A stretch of 64,000 bases of DNA from Psychroserpens burtonensis DSM 12212 (GTDB taxonomy: Bacteria; Bacteroidota; Bacteroidia; Flavobacteriales; Flavobacteriaceae), in assembly GCF_000425305.1 (NCBI RefSeq), contig NZ_KE384347.1:178357-242356 (forward strand). Direction: 5' to 3'. A program made the position numbers and the translations under genes. Below, in pieces: positions 63,897 through 64,000 of the stretch; position 1 is the stretch's first letter; the number at the start of each line of letters is the position of its first letter. Below the pieces are notes generated by a model. That model was not told the DNA's origin, made no database searches, and worked only from the letters and a program-made list of their open reading frames with translations.

Positions 63897-64000
63897 ACAG
63901 TGCACAACACCGTGTATAATTAATTGCTTGGTCACTGCCGACTTACGAACATTCCTGCGGAATATTCTATCTGTGATTTATTTGCTAAATTAGTTGCTTA
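63897..64000 (+). repeat. attC-like site 8, cut by the window end
   Basis: Left end AC-AGTGCAC-AAC (63897-63908), exact complement of cassette 8's GTGCACT. Stem arm GTGTATAATTAATTGC is identical to site 1. Apical hairpin GAACATTCC / GGAATATTC. The right arm lies beyond base 64000, so the array continues. Confidence 0.78.

Noticed and set aside
58460..64000. The spacers as insertion elements with target-site duplications
   Set aside because: The 7-base blocks on the two sides of one spacer differ; the match is inverted and between the two ends of one cassette.

Overview
The window looks like chromosomal DNA of a marine-type member of the Flavobacteriaceae (Bacteroidota). Reasons: low GC, TAnnTTTG -7 promoter boxes, weak Shine-Dalgarno sites, a T9SS type A sorting domain, a fused E1 alpha-beta 2-oxoacid dehydrogenase, a TPR-histidine kinase-receiver-AraC hybrid regulator, and many short lipoproteins with SCSxDDD-like starts. 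The genus cannot be fixed from the sequence.

Layout. 1-5.4 kb: the 3' part of an outer-membrane barrel protein with an inactive M1-peptidase-like domain, then the fused dehydrogenase. 5.5-15 kb is a decay zone: a polyphosphate kinase 2 pseudogene, an alpha/beta hydrolase split by one TGA, a rotted second copy of a T9SS protein gene, a collagen-like protein, and long gene-poor stretches. 15-49 kb is mostly housekeeping: holA, a GT2 glycosyltransferase, an OmpA lipoprotein, YrdC/Sua5, PcrA/UvrD, an M20 amidohydrolase, a GltB-like oxidoreductase, twin patatins, an M1 aminopeptidase, RecG, MiaE, PheT, Tpx, DgkA, then a same-strand run ftsK - lolA-like - lptF/G - ribBA. 49-57 kb, all minus strand, holds a giant repeat adhesin/tail-fibre-like protein, the hybrid sensor, a DegT-family aminotransferase and a nitroreductase, and ends at a plus-strand tRNA-Ser(UGA).

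The most striking region is 57.8-64 kb, right of the tRNA. It is an ordered array of eight cassettes, all in the same orientation, separated by 130-200 bp imperfectly palindromic repeats that behave like integron attC sites. Every cassette starts with GTT-N7-AT and ends with AC-N7'-AAC, where N7' is the reverse complement of that same cassette's N7 (perfect in seven of eight, one mismatch in the other). This is what is expected if each cassette was once a circle closed at that point. Stem mismatches are overwhelmingly A opposite C on the top strand, which are G-T wobbles on the bottom strand, so the bottom strand should fold much better. No integrase is visible in the window, so this is an orphan array, or one whose recombinase lies beyond 64 kb or elsewhere. 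Its cargo is small lipoproteins, secreted and membrane proteins of unknown function, plus two cassettes without any convincing ORF.

A second genome-wide-looking signal is the octamer CTTCGGAA/TTCCGAAG, seen 24 times against about one expected from base composition.
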